Positions 26,622 through 35,691 of a DNA stretch of 64,000 nucleotides are shown here, in pieces. Source of the DNA: an uncultured Methanoregula sp. GTDB lineage: Archaea; Halobacteriota; Methanomicrobia; Methanomicrobiales; Methanospirillaceae. Both the position numbers and the translations under genes were made by a program. The notes beneath the pieces were generated by a model. It was not told the DNA's origin. It saw nothing but the letters and a program-made list of their open reading frames with translations, and searched no databases. Every line of letters starts with the position of its first letter. Position 1 is the stretch's first letter. The DNA is taken from the NCBI RefSeq assembly GCF_963677065.1, contig NZ_OY781872.1:1669419-1733418 (forward strand). Direction: 5' to 3'.

Positions 26622-27723
26622 TTGCGTCAAGGATGACCGGCAGCGGGGCTTCGGTCTTGATCCCGTACCCGGAGAAATGGGTGCGGGTTGCCGGGTATCC
26701 CGCTGCCCGGATCTTTTCAAGAACCGTGTTGATATCCGGCGGCGAACAGGCAAGCCGTTTTGCCAGCACATGGTAATCGTAGAAACTTGACGTGGGCAGT
26801 TCGTCCCGGCAGACGTCGAGAAGTTTTCTGATATCTTTTTTGGAGCCCAGTTCCCGGCTTTCTGCAAGAGCGCTGAGCTCGTCTGCAACCCCCTCTCTCC
26901 GGATACTGCCCAGCCAGAGCGGCCCTATGGGCTGGAGCTCTTCGCCGCAGTGGGGACAGACCGTTGTTCTCGGGAACCGTCCCTGCTGTTCCTCCCGGTA
27001 CGGGCAGGACGGGCACTGGAGGACAAAGCCGAGGTTTCTGATGGACTGGTCGGCAGCTTCCGCCCCCCTGAGAATCCGGAGATGGAGCCTGACGAAATGT
27101 TCCCGGGCATAACAGAAGACCGGTTCGATCCCCCGGTCGTATTTCACGGTCTCGCGGACAACAAAACCGAGGAGGATGCGGAGGCCGACCTCGCTGTGAT
27201 ATTCCGTGTTCCTCGGCAGGGCCCCGTACCGCCGGATCCCGGCTTTCAGGTGCGCCCCGCAGAGCGGTGCGGTGTCGGTTGCGGTGACGAAGAGGTACCT
27301 GCGGCATCCCCGGATCGCAGCATCGATGATCCAGGCAGGAGTGCCGAACGGGTCGAGATCCACACAATCGAACGACTGCTCCGAGAGGAGTGCGTTTACG
27401 TCCCGCCCGGTGACGGTTATGGGCAGGTGCGTCCTATCGATGTTCTGCCGGATCAGGTCCACGGCAGCCGGGTCACGATCATTGATGGTGGTAGGGATTT
27501 TGCATTCATTGGCAACCCGCATGCCCCGGATCCCGGTTGCACCCATGGCATCGAGGTAATCGGAGGGCTGGAGGTGGGTCAGAAGCAGGATCGTTATATC
27601 CCGGTTGATCTCCATCTTCCGGTTGAAGAAGATCGGGGCCGATCCCGGTGGAAACTGCGTTGTATCGTCCTGGACCGGGACAAAGAACGTTGTGCTTCCT
27701 TCTTTTGACTCCTGTACATCCAT
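26605..27723 (-). CDS. trm1: tRNA (guanine(26)-N(2))-dimethyltransferase Trm1
   Basis: This 372-residue SAM enzyme dimethylates G26 of tRNA. Markers are SAPIFFNRKMEINRDI near the N-terminus, LDAMGATGIRGMRVANE (motif I), VDLDPFGTPAWIIDAA (catalytic) and a zinc-type CPSCPYRE...CPHCGEE region at about 240-270. Start ATG is at 27723. It overlaps the convergent DRG gene by 17 bases and faces tRNA-Arg on the other side. Confidence 0.95.
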   Translation of the reverse strand: MDVQESKEGSTTFFVPVQDDTTQFPPGSAPIFFNRKMEINRDITILLLTHLQPSDYLDAMGATGIRGMRVANECKIPTTINDRDPAAVDLIRQNIDRTHLPITVTGRDVNALLSEQSFDCVDLDPFGTPAWIIDAAIRGCRRYLFVTATDTAPLCGAHLKAGIRRYGALPRNTEYHSEVGLRILLGFVVRETVKYDRGIEPVFCYAREHFVRLHLRILRGAEAADQSIRNLGFVLQCPSCPYREEQQGRFPRTTVCPHCGEELQPIGPLWLGSIRREGVADELSALAESRELGSKKDIRKLLDVCRDELPTSSFYDYHVLAKRLACSPPDINTVLEKIRAAGYPATRTHFSGYGIKTEAPLPVILDAISARQ

Positions 27724-27751
27724 TGCGTCAATGATGTTGCTGCGCGCAAAA

Positions 27752-27760
27752 CTTATACAT
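27752..27760 (+). promoter_or_regulatory. TATA box for tRNA-Arg
   Basis: CTTATACAT lies 25-33 bases upstream of the tRNA-Arg 5' end, the expected archaeal spacing. Confidence 0.6.
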
Positions 27761-27784
27761 ATTCCCCTGCAATGGATATGAGCA

Positions 27785-27859
27785 GGGCGAGTGGCTTAGC
27801 CCGGACATAGCGTCAGCCTCCTAAGCTGAACGCCGGGGGTTCAAATCCCCCCTCGCCCG
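27785..27859 (+). tRNA. tRNA-Arg (CCU anticodon)
   Basis: The cloverleaf is complete: acceptor GGGCGAG/CTCGCCC, anticodon stem TCAGC/GCTGA with loop CTCCTAA (anticodon CCT), and T-arm GGGGG-TTCAAAT-CCCCC. Discriminator is G; no CCA is encoded and no intron is present. It reads AGG codons. Confidence 0.96.
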
Positions 27860-27907
27860 TATCCTTTTTCGCGCATTTTATGTGCAAGTCTGCCGGAGTC
27901 TTAACCA

Positions 27908-28750
27908 ATGAGCCTGCATGGATATTTCACCATCCTCCGCCCGGTAAATGCCTTTGCTGCCGGCATTGCAGCCATAGTTGCCTACCTGATCGCAACCGGG
28001 ACGGTCATCCCTGCGGTTCTCCTGCTCTTCTTGGTTGTTTTCCTTGTCACCGGTGCGGGGAACGTGATCAATGATTATTACGATGCCGAGATCGATGCCC
28101 TCAACCGGAGCGACCGGCCCATCCCCTCCGGGCAGGTTTCCCGGCCGGCTGCATTCTGGTACGCCAATCTGCTCTTCCTTGCCGGTATCCTGGTCTGCCT
28201 TTTGACAAGTCCCCTCTGTATCGTCATTGCAGTCTTCAATTCCGTCCTGCTCGTGGCCTATGCCGCCCGGCTGAAGGCAACCCCGTTTTTCGGGAACATC
28301 GCAGTTGCCTATCTTTCCGGAAGCATGTTCCTCTTTGGCGGAGCATTAGCGGGTCTGGCCGGTTTTTACCACATGATCCCGATAGCCCTTGTGACGTTCT
28401 TTGCCATGATGGTCCGGGAGCTCTTAAAAGATGCCGAGGATGTGGAAGGGGACGCAGCCTGCGGCGCTTCCACCCTCCCCATCCGGATCGGGATCCGGAA
28501 AACCTCCCGGATTGCGTTTGTCTTTATCGCTCTCGCTGTCATCACGAGCCTGCTGCCCTATGCCTGGTGGGGCATCTGGTACATAGCGGGGATCCTCGTT
28601 GTCGATGCCATCCTCATTCTTGCCGCGGCACGAGCCCTCCCGTGCGATACCCCCGCCTGCATGCGGGAGTCAAAGGCCACATCCCTTTTGAAGTACGGGA
28701 TGTTTGCATCCCTCGTTGTCTTCACCCTCTCGGCGATCTTCCTCGGGTGA
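27908..28750 (+). CDS. UbiA-family prenyltransferase (probable digeranylgeranylglyceryl phosphate synthase)
   Basis: The 280-residue integral membrane protein has eight to nine hydrophobic segments and two UbiA Asp-rich motifs, NDYYDAEIDALNRSDRP (about 56-72) and DAEDVEGDAACG (about 175-186). This fits (S)-2,3-di-O-geranylgeranylglyceryl phosphate synthase (EC 2.5.1.42), which adds the second geranylgeranyl chain in archaeal lipid synthesis. The specific substrate is inferred from family and organism. It stands alone downstream of tRNA-Arg. Confidence 0.88.
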   Translation: MSLHGYFTILRPVNAFAAGIAAIVAYLIATGTVIPAVLLLFLVVFLVTGAGNVINDYYDAEIDALNRSDRPIPSGQVSRPAAFWYANLLFLAGILVCLLTSPLCIVIAVFNSVLLVAYAARLKATPFFGNIAVAYLSGSMFLFGGALAGLAGFYHMIPIALVTFFAMMVRELLKDAEDVEGDAACGASTLPIRIGIRKTSRIAFVFIALAVITSLLPYAWWGIWYIAGILVVDAILILAAARALPCDTPACMRESKATSLLKYGMFASLVVFTLSAIFLG

Positions 28751-28815
28751 CCTCAGGCTCACATGGGAGCAACAAGTTTATCCCCTGATCGTTCCAGAGG
28801 TACCATAAGAGACCC

Positions 28816-29229
28816 ATGCCAACGGTAATCCGGAAAGGAACTACGTATTACGCAGAAAAAGGCTCGTACTTCGAAGGGAACGTGAAAATAGACGGCGATT
28901 TTGTCGTTCCCCCCCATACGCATTTCTGGGGCAGGCTCAATGTCACGGGGAACCTTGAACTGGGCCCCCGGTCCAGTGTTGCGCTCGATATTACCTGTTT
29001 CAATGCTGTCATAGGCAGCCAGTGCCGGGTCAAGGGGCCCATCCGGGCAGGGGGGGATGTCACCGTCCTGGACAATGCCGTGGTTCACTCGGTGGATGCC
29101 GGCGGGAAAGTGATCCTCCGCACCGGTGTCAGCGTCGGGGATGTGACAAGCCGGGACACGATCGTAGTTCACGGCCACATAAAGAGCGGGAACCTAGTTG
29201 GCAAGAACATGAAGGTCCTCGGGAATTAA
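28816..29229 (+). CDS. Bactofilin-like polymer-forming protein
   Basis: The 137-residue protein is almost entirely short beta-strand repeats with small and hydrophobic residues at fixed spacing (FEGNVKIDGDFVVPP, RLNVTGNLELGP, AGGDVTVLDNAVVHS, TIVVHGHIKSGNLVG), the pattern of the bactofilin beta-helix (polymer-forming cytoskeletal family). No membrane segment is present. Its 3' end overlaps the convergent DUF116 gene by 36 bases. Confidence 0.75.
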   Translation: MPTVIRKGTTYYAEKGSYFEGNVKIDGDFVVPPHTHFWGRLNVTGNLELGPRSSVALDITCFNAVIGSQCRVKGPIRAGGDVTVLDNAVVHSVDAGGKVILRTGVSVGDVTSRDTIVVHGHIKSGNLVGKNMKVLGN

Positions 29230-29895
29230 GGCAGGATCGATTCCGAGAATTGCCACTTCATAGACATCCGGCCAGTTCACGATTGTCTCGACGCAGCCCT
29301 CTTTTAAGGTGACAACTCCCATCACGACAAGACCCATCTTGTCGGCCATGTCGATGCCTTCCTTGACTTCAGCAAGACACCCTACCCCGATGATGGCTTT
29401 CGGGCGGTACTTCTTGACCATCCTTTTTATGAACGATGAACCGGGGACGATGAAGATCCTGTACCCGAGACGTTCGAGCAGGACCCTGGCTTCGCCAACG
29501 CTGCACTGGCCGCAGCTGCGGCACTTGAGGCCTTCCGGTGTGAGGTGGGCCGGGCACTGGGAGGATCGTAAGCACTGGGGCATGAAGACCGCTCGCTCAT
29601 TCACGGGAATCCGCTTGAAATCCGCAGTGTTCATGGAATTGTGCAGTTTGATAAAAAAGGCAAACATCTCCCGGTCCTCAAGTCCCAGGAGCCGGAACAT
29701 GGCTTTCATCCACCCTTCGAGGAAGACGAGCCCGGCTTTTATGACCCTCGGGAAGTAGAGTTTTCCTTTTCTGATGGAATAGAGCGATATGACCACGAGG
29801 ACGAACGCTATGGCGACAGCCCCGAGTATGAGAAGGACGGTGATTTCCCCGATGAGATACATCAGGTGATTCCAGGTAGCGTAATCGAAATCCAT
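29194..29895 (-). CDS. DUF116 family membrane protein
   Basis: The 233-residue protein has one N-terminal transmembrane helix (about 14-42) and a soluble DUF116 domain with conserved cysteines MPQCLRSSQCP and KCRSCGQC (about 104-131), suggesting an Fe-S cluster, then IIGVGCLAEVKEG and LKEGCVETIVNWPDV. Function is unknown. It is the last gene of a four-gene minus-strand operon after mtnA (21-base gap). Confidence 0.85.
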   Translation of the reverse strand: MDFDYATWNHLMYLIGEITVLLILGAVAIAFVLVVISLYSIRKGKLYFPRVIKAGLVFLEGWMKAMFRLLGLEDREMFAFFIKLHNSMNTADFKRIPVNERAVFMPQCLRSSQCPAHLTPEGLKCRSCGQCSVGEARVLLERLGYRIFIVPGSSFIKRMVKKYRPKAIIGVGCLAEVKEGIDMADKMGLVVMGVVTLKEGCVETIVNWPDVYEVAILGIDPALIPEDLHVLAN

Positions 29896-29916
29896 GGTCT
29901 CAAGTTTAGTTGTGAA

Positions 29917-30963
29917 TCATATCGTGCCCGTACGGGATAAAAGTGCGGGGATATCCAGCGGGGGCCGGACAACCCCGTGCTCTGTCACAATGGCAGTGAC
30001 CAGTTCCATGGGCGTTGCATCGAACGCCGGGTTCCTGACGTGTGCCCGGTCGGGAACAAAGACCCGGTTGCCCATGGTAGTCACTTCCTCCCGGCCCCGC
30101 TCCTCGATGACAACATCCCGCTCGCATTTGTCCTTATCGAATGTCGAGAGGGGTGCCACCACATAGAACGGGATTTTGTGGTGGCTCGCGCAGACCGCGT
30201 GCATGTAGGTCCCGATCTTGTTGAAGACGGCGTCCCGGGTGATCCGGTCTGCCCCGACAACAACGGCATCGATAGCCCCGGCCCGCATGAAGTGGGCAGC
30301 CATGGAATCGGTGATGGTGGTGACATCGATCCCGTCCTGCGCAAGCTCCCACGCGGTCAGCCGGGCCCCCTGGAGAAGCGGCCGTGTCTCGCAGGAGATG
30401 ACCCTGACGTTCTTACCCTCTTCGACTGCCGAACGGATCACCCCGAGAGCTGTTCCCCATGAAGAACAGGCAAGAGCCCCGGCATTGCAGTGCGTGAGAA
30501 CCGTGCAGGTATCGGGAAGGAGAGCAGCGCCGTGTTTTCCTATGGCATGGCAACATTCCGTATCTTCGCGGGCTATTGCCTCCGCATCCTTAATGGCTAT
30601 CTGGCGGGCGGTGCGGATATCGTCTACCGGCATTATTTTTTTCAGTACCCGGTCAATGCCCCAGGCAAGATTGATGGCGGTCGGGCGGGTTGACCTGAGC
30701 AGGGCGGCTGCAGCCTGAACTTCTCCTGCAAAAACCCGGGGATCCTCCTTTGTGCAGGCAACTGCCGCCAGGGCAACGCCGTAGGCTCCTGCAACCCCGA
30801 GAGCCGGCGCTCCCCGGATCTCGAGCCTGCGGATGGCGGTGGCGAGTCGGTCAACGGATGTGCACTCGATGATGGTGAATTCACCGGGCAGGACCGTCTG
30901 GTCGATATAGCGGATGCTCTGCGAGGTGGCGTCCCACCAGAGCGTTTTTGTTCCTTCCGTCAC
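29917..30963 (-). CDS. mtnA: S-methyl-5-thioribose-1-phosphate isomerase (MtnA)
   Basis: The 348-residue enzyme interconverts 5-methylthioribose-1-phosphate and methylthioribulose-1-phosphate; archaeal members also act on 5-deoxyribose-1-phosphate in salvage of the radical-SAM by-product 5'-deoxyadenosine. Catalytic Cys lies in VLTHCNAGALA (about 154-164) and the Asp in VGADRI (about 237-242). Family marker RGAPALGVAGAYG is present, separating it from aIF2B subunits. Its start overlaps the HdrA-like stop by four bases. Confidence 0.93.
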   Translation of the reverse strand: MTEGTKTLWWDATSQSIRYIDQTVLPGEFTIIECTSVDRLATAIRRLEIRGAPALGVAGAYGVALAAVACTKEDPRVFAGEVQAAAALLRSTRPTAINLAWGIDRVLKKIMPVDDIRTARQIAIKDAEAIAREDTECCHAIGKHGAALLPDTCTVLTHCNAGALACSSWGTALGVIRSAVEEGKNVRVISCETRPLLQGARLTAWELAQDGIDVTTITDSMAAHFMRAGAIDAVVVGADRITRDAVFNKIGTYMHAVCASHHKIPFYVVAPLSTFDKDKCERDVVIEERGREEVTTMGNRVFVPDRAHVRNPAFDATPMELVTAIVTEHGVVRPPLDIPALLSRTGTI

Positions 30964-32240
30964 GTGGATCGCGTCCTGATGGCATCGATATAGGCCCGCA
31001 TGGCCGCAGACTCTCCCGAAGCTACGGTGTCCGGGATATCCCGGGGTGCGGTTGCGGTACCGGCAACATAGATCCCCGGGCGGATCGTTCCCACCGTATC
31101 CACCGCATCGTTGACGGGGCGGAGGAACCCGGAGTCCTCGACCGGAATACCGAATTTACCGGCGATCTCTGCGGTTCCGCTGGCAGGTCCGATCCCAACC
31201 GAGAGGACGACGAGATCCGGGTGGAGAGTCTGCACTTCAGCGGTTTCAGAGTTCTCGACCTGGAGGATCATGCCGTTTTTATCCGGGAGAACATCGGAGG
31301 GCATGCCCCTCAGGAACCGGATGCCAAGCGCTTTTGCCCGCTCGAAATACTCCTCGTACCCTTTGCCATAGGAACGGATGTCCATGTAGCAGATGGTGAT
31401 CTCCATCTGCGGGTTCTTCTCCTTGATGAGCATCGCGTTCTTCAATGCCTGCATGCAGCAGACACAGGAGCACCAGGGCCGCTTTACTGTCATGTCCCGG
31501 GAGCCGACACACTGGACAAAGATGATCGACTCCGGGATTTTACCATCGCTGAGACGTCTTATCTTCCCGCCGGTCGGCCCGCTCGCGTTGATCATCCGCT
31601 CCAGCTCCATGCTCGACACAACATCCGGAAGAACGAGGTGACCGAACTGGGATTTTGTCCCTGCATCGAAGACCGAATACCCGGTGGTGATGACAATACT
31701 TGCTGCCTCCACTACGTGGGTCTTATCAGAGTCTTTTCGCAGTACCGCACCGGGCCCGCACTCATCGTAACAGAGGCCGCATTCGATGCAGTGCTCCGGG
31801 TCCTTGATCACGAGATCCGGCACAACCTGCGGGTGGGGCTTGTAGATGGCCTTGCGGACGCCGATCCCTGCATCGAACCGGTTGTATACTTCGACAGGGC
31901 AGATCTCGATGCAGTCCCCGCAGCCGGTGCAGGCATCTTCATCGATATACCGCGGGTGTTTTTTCAGGGTGACCCGGAAATGGCCGACTTCCCCCTCGAT
32001 ATTCTCCACTTCCGTGCAGGTGTGGATGGTGATGTTCGGGTGGCGTGAAACATCGACCATCTTGGGGGAGAGGATGCACATCGAGCAGTCGTTTGTCGGA
32101 AACGTCTTATCGAGCTGCGCCATGTGTCCCCCGATCGTCGGTTCGCGTTCGACAAGGTCGACGTGGATTCCGTGGCCGGCAATGTCGAGGGCAGCCTGGA
32201 TGCCTGCTATCCCGGCACCGATGACAACAACGTTACCCAT
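30960..32240 (-). CDS. HdrA-like FAD/iron-sulfur protein
   Basis: This 426-residue protein resembles the HdrA subunit of CoB-CoM heterodisulfide reductase but is shorter than full HdrA (about 650). It has FAD-binding VVIGAGIAGIQAALD, the HdrA block CSMCILSPKMVDV, two ferredoxin clusters (CTGCGDCIEICP and CIECGLCYDECGP) and the CVGSRD...WCSCVCCMQALKNA block. The start is the ATG at 32240; an upstream TTG at 32261 lacks support. It overlaps the gamma-CA stop and the mtnA start, so all three are coupled. The electron partner is unknown. Confidence 0.88.
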   Translation of the reverse strand: MGNVVVIGAGIAGIQAALDIAGHGIHVDLVEREPTIGGHMAQLDKTFPTNDCSMCILSPKMVDVSRHPNITIHTCTEVENIEGEVGHFRVTLKKHPRYIDEDACTGCGDCIEICPVEVYNRFDAGIGVRKAIYKPHPQVVPDLVIKDPEHCIECGLCYDECGPGAVLRKDSDKTHVVEAASIVITTGYSVFDAGTKSQFGHLVLPDVVSSMELERMINASGPTGGKIRRLSDGKIPESIIFVQCVGSRDMTVKRPWCSCVCCMQALKNAMLIKEKNPQMEITICYMDIRSYGKGYEEYFERAKALGIRFLRGMPSDVLPDKNGMILQVENSETAEVQTLHPDLVVLSVGIGPASGTAEIAGKFGIPVEDSGFLRPVNDAVDTVGTIRPGIYVAGTATAPRDIPDTVASGESAAMRAYIDAIRTRST

Positions 32241-32730
32241 GGCTGGCGTAATCTCCTGCAAGTTCCACGTAGGATGCTGCGTTTTTTAAGATATGCTCTT
32301 TCTGGGCATCGCTTGCCTGCTTGAGTACTTTACCTGGAACCCCGAGCACCACGGATCCCTCCGGCACGATCATTCCCTCGGTAACTACGGCCCCGGCACC
32401 GATAACGGTTTTTTTTCCGATCTTTGCGCCATTGAGAACGATTGCCCCCATGCCAACAAGAACCTGGCTCTCGATAGTACAGCCATGGAGAATGGCCCCG
32501 TGGCCTACCGAGACATCGTTTCCGATGGTGACCGGAAACCCTTTGCTTGTGTGCACAACGCAGTTGTCCTGGATATTGGACCGGTCCCCTATGCTGATCC
32601 GGTCCTTGTCAGCCCGGATCACGGCCCCGAACCAGATTCCTACCTGTCTGCCGAGGGTGACATCACCGATGACCGTAGCATTCTCCGCCTGAAAAAGCGG
32701 CACGCCGGAGACCTTGGTATCCATATGCAT
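32233..32730 (-). CDS. Gamma-class carbonic anhydrase family protein
   Basis: The 165-residue left-handed beta-helix protein shows hexapeptide repeats and the zinc-ligand His residues H60, H77 and H82 (CVVHT, VGHGAILHG), spaced as in archaeal Cam/CamH. It lacks the acidic loop of Cam, so it is closer to CamH/YrdA. Activity (CO2 hydration) is plausible, not proven. It is first in the operon with the HdrA-like protein, MtnA and DUF116, and diverges from coaD. No ribosome-binding site is seen before the ATG; it may be leaderless. Confidence 0.85.
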   Translation of the reverse strand: MHMDTKVSGVPLFQAENATVIGDVTLGRQVGIWFGAVIRADKDRISIGDRSNIQDNCVVHTSKGFPVTIGNDVSVGHGAILHGCTIESQVLVGMGAIVLNGAKIGKKTVIGAGAVVTEGMIVPEGSVVLGVPGKVLKQASDAQKEHILKNAASYVELAGDYASHG

Positions 32731-32760
32731 AATAACATAGGAAATTAAGAATCAAAGAGT

Positions 32761-33219
32761 ATGAAGGTTATGGTAGGGGGTACCTTCGATCCGCTCCATG
32801 ACGGTCACAAGCAGCTGCTGGGCCGGTCATTCGAACTTGCGGGAAGCGGCGGGCAGGTCACCATCGGGCTGACCACCGATGCCTTTGCCAGCCGGAAAGT
32901 CCACCCCATACGATCTTTTTCGGTCCGGAAGAATGAACTCGAAGATTTCATCACCAGGAGCGGGTATCCGGCCTCCTGGCATATCGATCCCCTGAACGAT
33001 CGTTTTGGCCCGGCGATCGATGCGGATTTCGATGCTATCGTGGTATCGGAAGAAACCCTTCCCGTTGCCGTTGAGATCAACAAGCTCCGCAGGGAGAAAG
33101 GGGCAAAAAAAGTGGATATCCACCAGATAAGCTGCGTGCTTGCCGATGATGGGCGCTGGATTTCGAGTACCCGGATCTACCGGGGCGAGATCGATATCCA
33201 CGGCCACCTGCTCCACTAG
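32761..33219 (+). CDS. coaD: Phosphopantetheine adenylyltransferase (archaeal PPAT)
   Basis: The 152-residue nucleotidyltransferase converts 4'-phosphopantetheine and ATP to dephospho-CoA. It has GTFDPLHDGH (7-16, the HIGH-type motif) and ISSTRIYRGEID at the C-terminus. The sequence is of the archaeal/eukaryotic PPAT type, distinct from bacterial CoaD. It lies 30 bases from the divergent gamma-CA gene. Confidence 0.92.
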   Translation: MKVMVGGTFDPLHDGHKQLLGRSFELAGSGGQVTIGLTTDAFASRKVHPIRSFSVRKNELEDFITRSGYPASWHIDPLNDRFGPAIDADFDAIVVSEETLPVAVEINKLRREKGAKKVDIHQISCVLADDGRWISSTRIYRGEIDIHGHLLH

Positions 33220-33277
33220 GCACGTTTCCTGTTTTTAAAAAGCCCGTACCCGCAAACAGGCGGATAAATAAAAAAGA

Positions 33278-35548
33278 TTATTTTCTGGTCAGGCCTACTG
33301 CCGCGAGAAGCCCGATGGAGAGGGCTGCAATGGTGACCGTTGTCGGCATTGGCGACTTGGTCGGTGTTGCTTTCGGCGCTGCGGGTGCTGCAGGGGTGTC
33401 TGAAACCGCTGCAACGGTTGTCTGCGCGATTGCAGGTGTGGTGGTAACCGCAGGCTGGGCTGCTGCCGGGGCGGCATTGCCGCTCTTGAACATAGTGTCG
33501 CTGCCGTACTCGTTTGTTGCAGTCAGGCTCACATCATATGCTCCTTCACGGAGGTAGATGTGGCGCGGGTTCTGCTCGGACGAGGATGTTCCGTCGCCAA
33601 AGTCCCAGCTCCATTTGGTCGGGTTTCCGGTTGAGATATCCTTGAACTGCACGATGAACGGGGCTTTTCCCTGCTGGCGGTCAGCAGTGAAGTCTGCAAC
33701 CGGTGCAAGGGTTGTCACAATATATCCGACTTTAGCTGTTGTGTCCTGCCCGTTGGCATTCGATGCTGTCAGGGAAACGGTGTAGACTCCCAATGTGGTA
33801 TAGGTATGCTGGGGGTTCTGCTCGGCTGAGGTTACACCATCGCCGAAATCCCACTTCCATGCAGTCGGGCTGCCTGAGGAGTCATCCGTGAATTTGACCG
33901 TTAACGGAGAACCGCCGCGGGTCTTGTCAGCAATGAAATCTGCACGGGGGATGTTCAGGACCGTGATGTATGCCCTCTTGGTTGCCGTGTTGGTGACCGA
34001 GGGGTTGGATGCAGTCAGGGTGACATCGTATGTTCCGATTGCACGGTATGCATGGTCGGGTTTCGAGCCGGTTCCTACACTTCCGTCGCCAAACTCCCAT
34101 ACCCAGTCCGTGGGGGAATTCTTGGAGAGATCGGTGAACGTGACGATCCTTCCGACACCAACAACGGTCTTGTCAGCAACGAAGTCCACTGCTGCACCTT
34201 TTCCGACCGTGATGAGATCTTTCCTGGTCTTCGTGTCGGTCCCGAACGCATTCTTCACGGTTAAGGAGACCGTGTAGGTTCCTTCACTGGTGTAAGAGTG
34301 TATCGGGTTCTGATCGTTTGAGGTCTGCCCATCGCCAAAGTCCCAGGACCAGGAGGTCGGGTTGTTGATCGACTGGTCGATGAAACTTACCCGCATCGGC
34401 ACCTTGTACTGTTCATAGGGTGCATAGGTGGGGATAAAGTCGGCTTTCGGGGACATCCCGATATTGATATAGCTCGTCTTGGTCTCGGTATCCTTTCCGT
34501 TATCATTCCTTGCGGTCAGGGTAACGGTGTAGACTCCCTTGAGCTGGTAGACATGGTTCGGGTTCTGTTCTGTGGAAGTTGCTGCATCCCCGAAGTCCCA
34601 TGCCCATGAAGTGGGGGAGTTTGTGGACTTGTCCGTGAACTTTATCGTGTCCATCTGGTTGGCTGAGACCGGTGTCCCGGCAAAATCCGCAACAGGGACG
34701 CCGCCGATGTTCACAACCTGGGTCGAGGTATCAGAGTCAATATCCCGGGAGATCGTGAGCTTGACATCGAATGCACCCCCGGTGGTAAACGTGTGGGTGG
34801 GGTTCTGCTCTGTTGAAGTTGCACCATCGCCGAAATCCCATTTCCATGATGTTGGATTACCGATGGACACATCAGTGAATTTCACAGCAAGGGGTGCCTT
34901 GCCTGAGTTCGGGTTTGCCATGAACTTTGACTTGAGGCCCCCGATGGCATTGATGTATTTGACTTTCGTGACATCCGATATGCCGTAATCATTGGTCACG
35001 GTAAGGATGACGTTGTACACGCCGGCATTCCGGTACGTGTGGACCGGGTTCTGTTCGGAGGAAGAGATCCCGTCCCCGAAATCCCACTGCCATTTCGTAA
35101 CCTGTCCCTTGGTCAGGTCGGTGAATTTTACCGCAAGCGGGACATTACCCGATGTCGGGCTGGCCACAAAATCGGGAGCCGGCGCCATACCGATCGAGAT
35201 AAAATCCTTCTTTATCGCCGTGCTGGTACCGTACTGGTTCGTTACGGTCAGCTTGACCGTGTAGGTTCCCCTCGCATTGTACATGTGGCTGGGGTTCTGT
35301 TCCGTTGAGGTTGCACCATCGCCGAAATCCCAGGAATACGAAAGCGGGGTTGATCCGAGGGAATTATCCACGAAATCAACTCTGGTCGGTATCGTTGAGA
35401 ATGCATAGTGCGCATCAAATTGCGCGACCGGGCTCAGACCAACAACAATGTAGCCAGTCTGTGCGCTGTCCGCTGCCATAACCCCGGGGACTGCCAGGGC
35501 CAGGAGTATCAAAACTCCTGTTATGAAGAAAAAACTACCGGTTCTCAT
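33278..35548 (-). CDS. Surface protein with eight PKD domains
   Basis: The 756-residue protein has a signal peptide (FFFITGVLILLALAVPGVMA, described by its ends FFFIT...GVMA), then eight tandem PKD domains of about 85 residues, each with a W(D/E)FGD core (SYSWDFGDG, KWQWDFGDG, SWKWDFGDG, SWAWDFGDA, SWSWDFGDG, DWVWEFGDG, AWKWDFGDG, KWSWDFGDG). An Ala/Pro/Thr linker leads to a C-terminal membrane helix (TIAALSIGLLAAVGLTRK). The start at 35548 follows GGTGATC; the in-frame GTG at 35557 lies inside that site. Likely an anchored envelope or adhesion protein. Confidence 0.9.
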   Translation of the reverse strand: MRTGSFFFITGVLILLALAVPGVMAADSAQTGYIVVGLSPVAQFDAHYAFSTIPTRVDFVDNSLGSTPLSYSWDFGDGATSTEQNPSHMYNARGTYTVKLTVTNQYGTSTAIKKDFISIGMAPAPDFVASPTSGNVPLAVKFTDLTKGQVTKWQWDFGDGISSSEQNPVHTYRNAGVYNVILTVTNDYGISDVTKVKYINAIGGLKSKFMANPNSGKAPLAVKFTDVSIGNPTSWKWDFGDGATSTEQNPTHTFTTGGAFDVKLTISRDIDSDTSTQVVNIGGVPVADFAGTPVSANQMDTIKFTDKSTNSPTSWAWDFGDAATSTEQNPNHVYQLKGVYTVTLTARNDNGKDTETKTSYINIGMSPKADFIPTYAPYEQYKVPMRVSFIDQSINNPTSWSWDFGDGQTSNDQNPIHSYTSEGTYTVSLTVKNAFGTDTKTRKDLITVGKGAAVDFVADKTVVGVGRIVTFTDLSKNSPTDWVWEFGDGSVGTGSKPDHAYRAIGTYDVTLTASNPSVTNTATKRAYITVLNIPRADFIADKTRGGSPLTVKFTDDSSGSPTAWKWDFGDGVTSAEQNPQHTYTTLGVYTVSLTASNANGQDTTAKVGYIVTTLAPVADFTADRQQGKAPFIVQFKDISTGNPTKWSWDFGDGTSSSEQNPRHIYLREGAYDVSLTATNEYGSDTMFKSGNAAPAAAQPAVTTTPAIAQTTVAAVSDTPAAPAAPKATPTKSPMPTTVTIAALSIGLLAAVGLTRK

Positions 35549-35691
35549 ACTGATCACCAGAGAACCTTATTCTTGGTATCATATTTAATTCCATCCCTGA
35601 TCGTGAAGTGGTACTAGGGAAATAAACATGCAGGACCAGAAGAGGTTCAGGGTCGGATAGTGGCCGGCAGGAAAAACGGAAAAAGAACTGT

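Noticed and set aside
33278-35548. Regularly spaced DNA repeats that might suggest a CRISPR array
   Set aside because: The periodicity (about 255 bases) comes from eight PKD protein domains in one intact reading frame.
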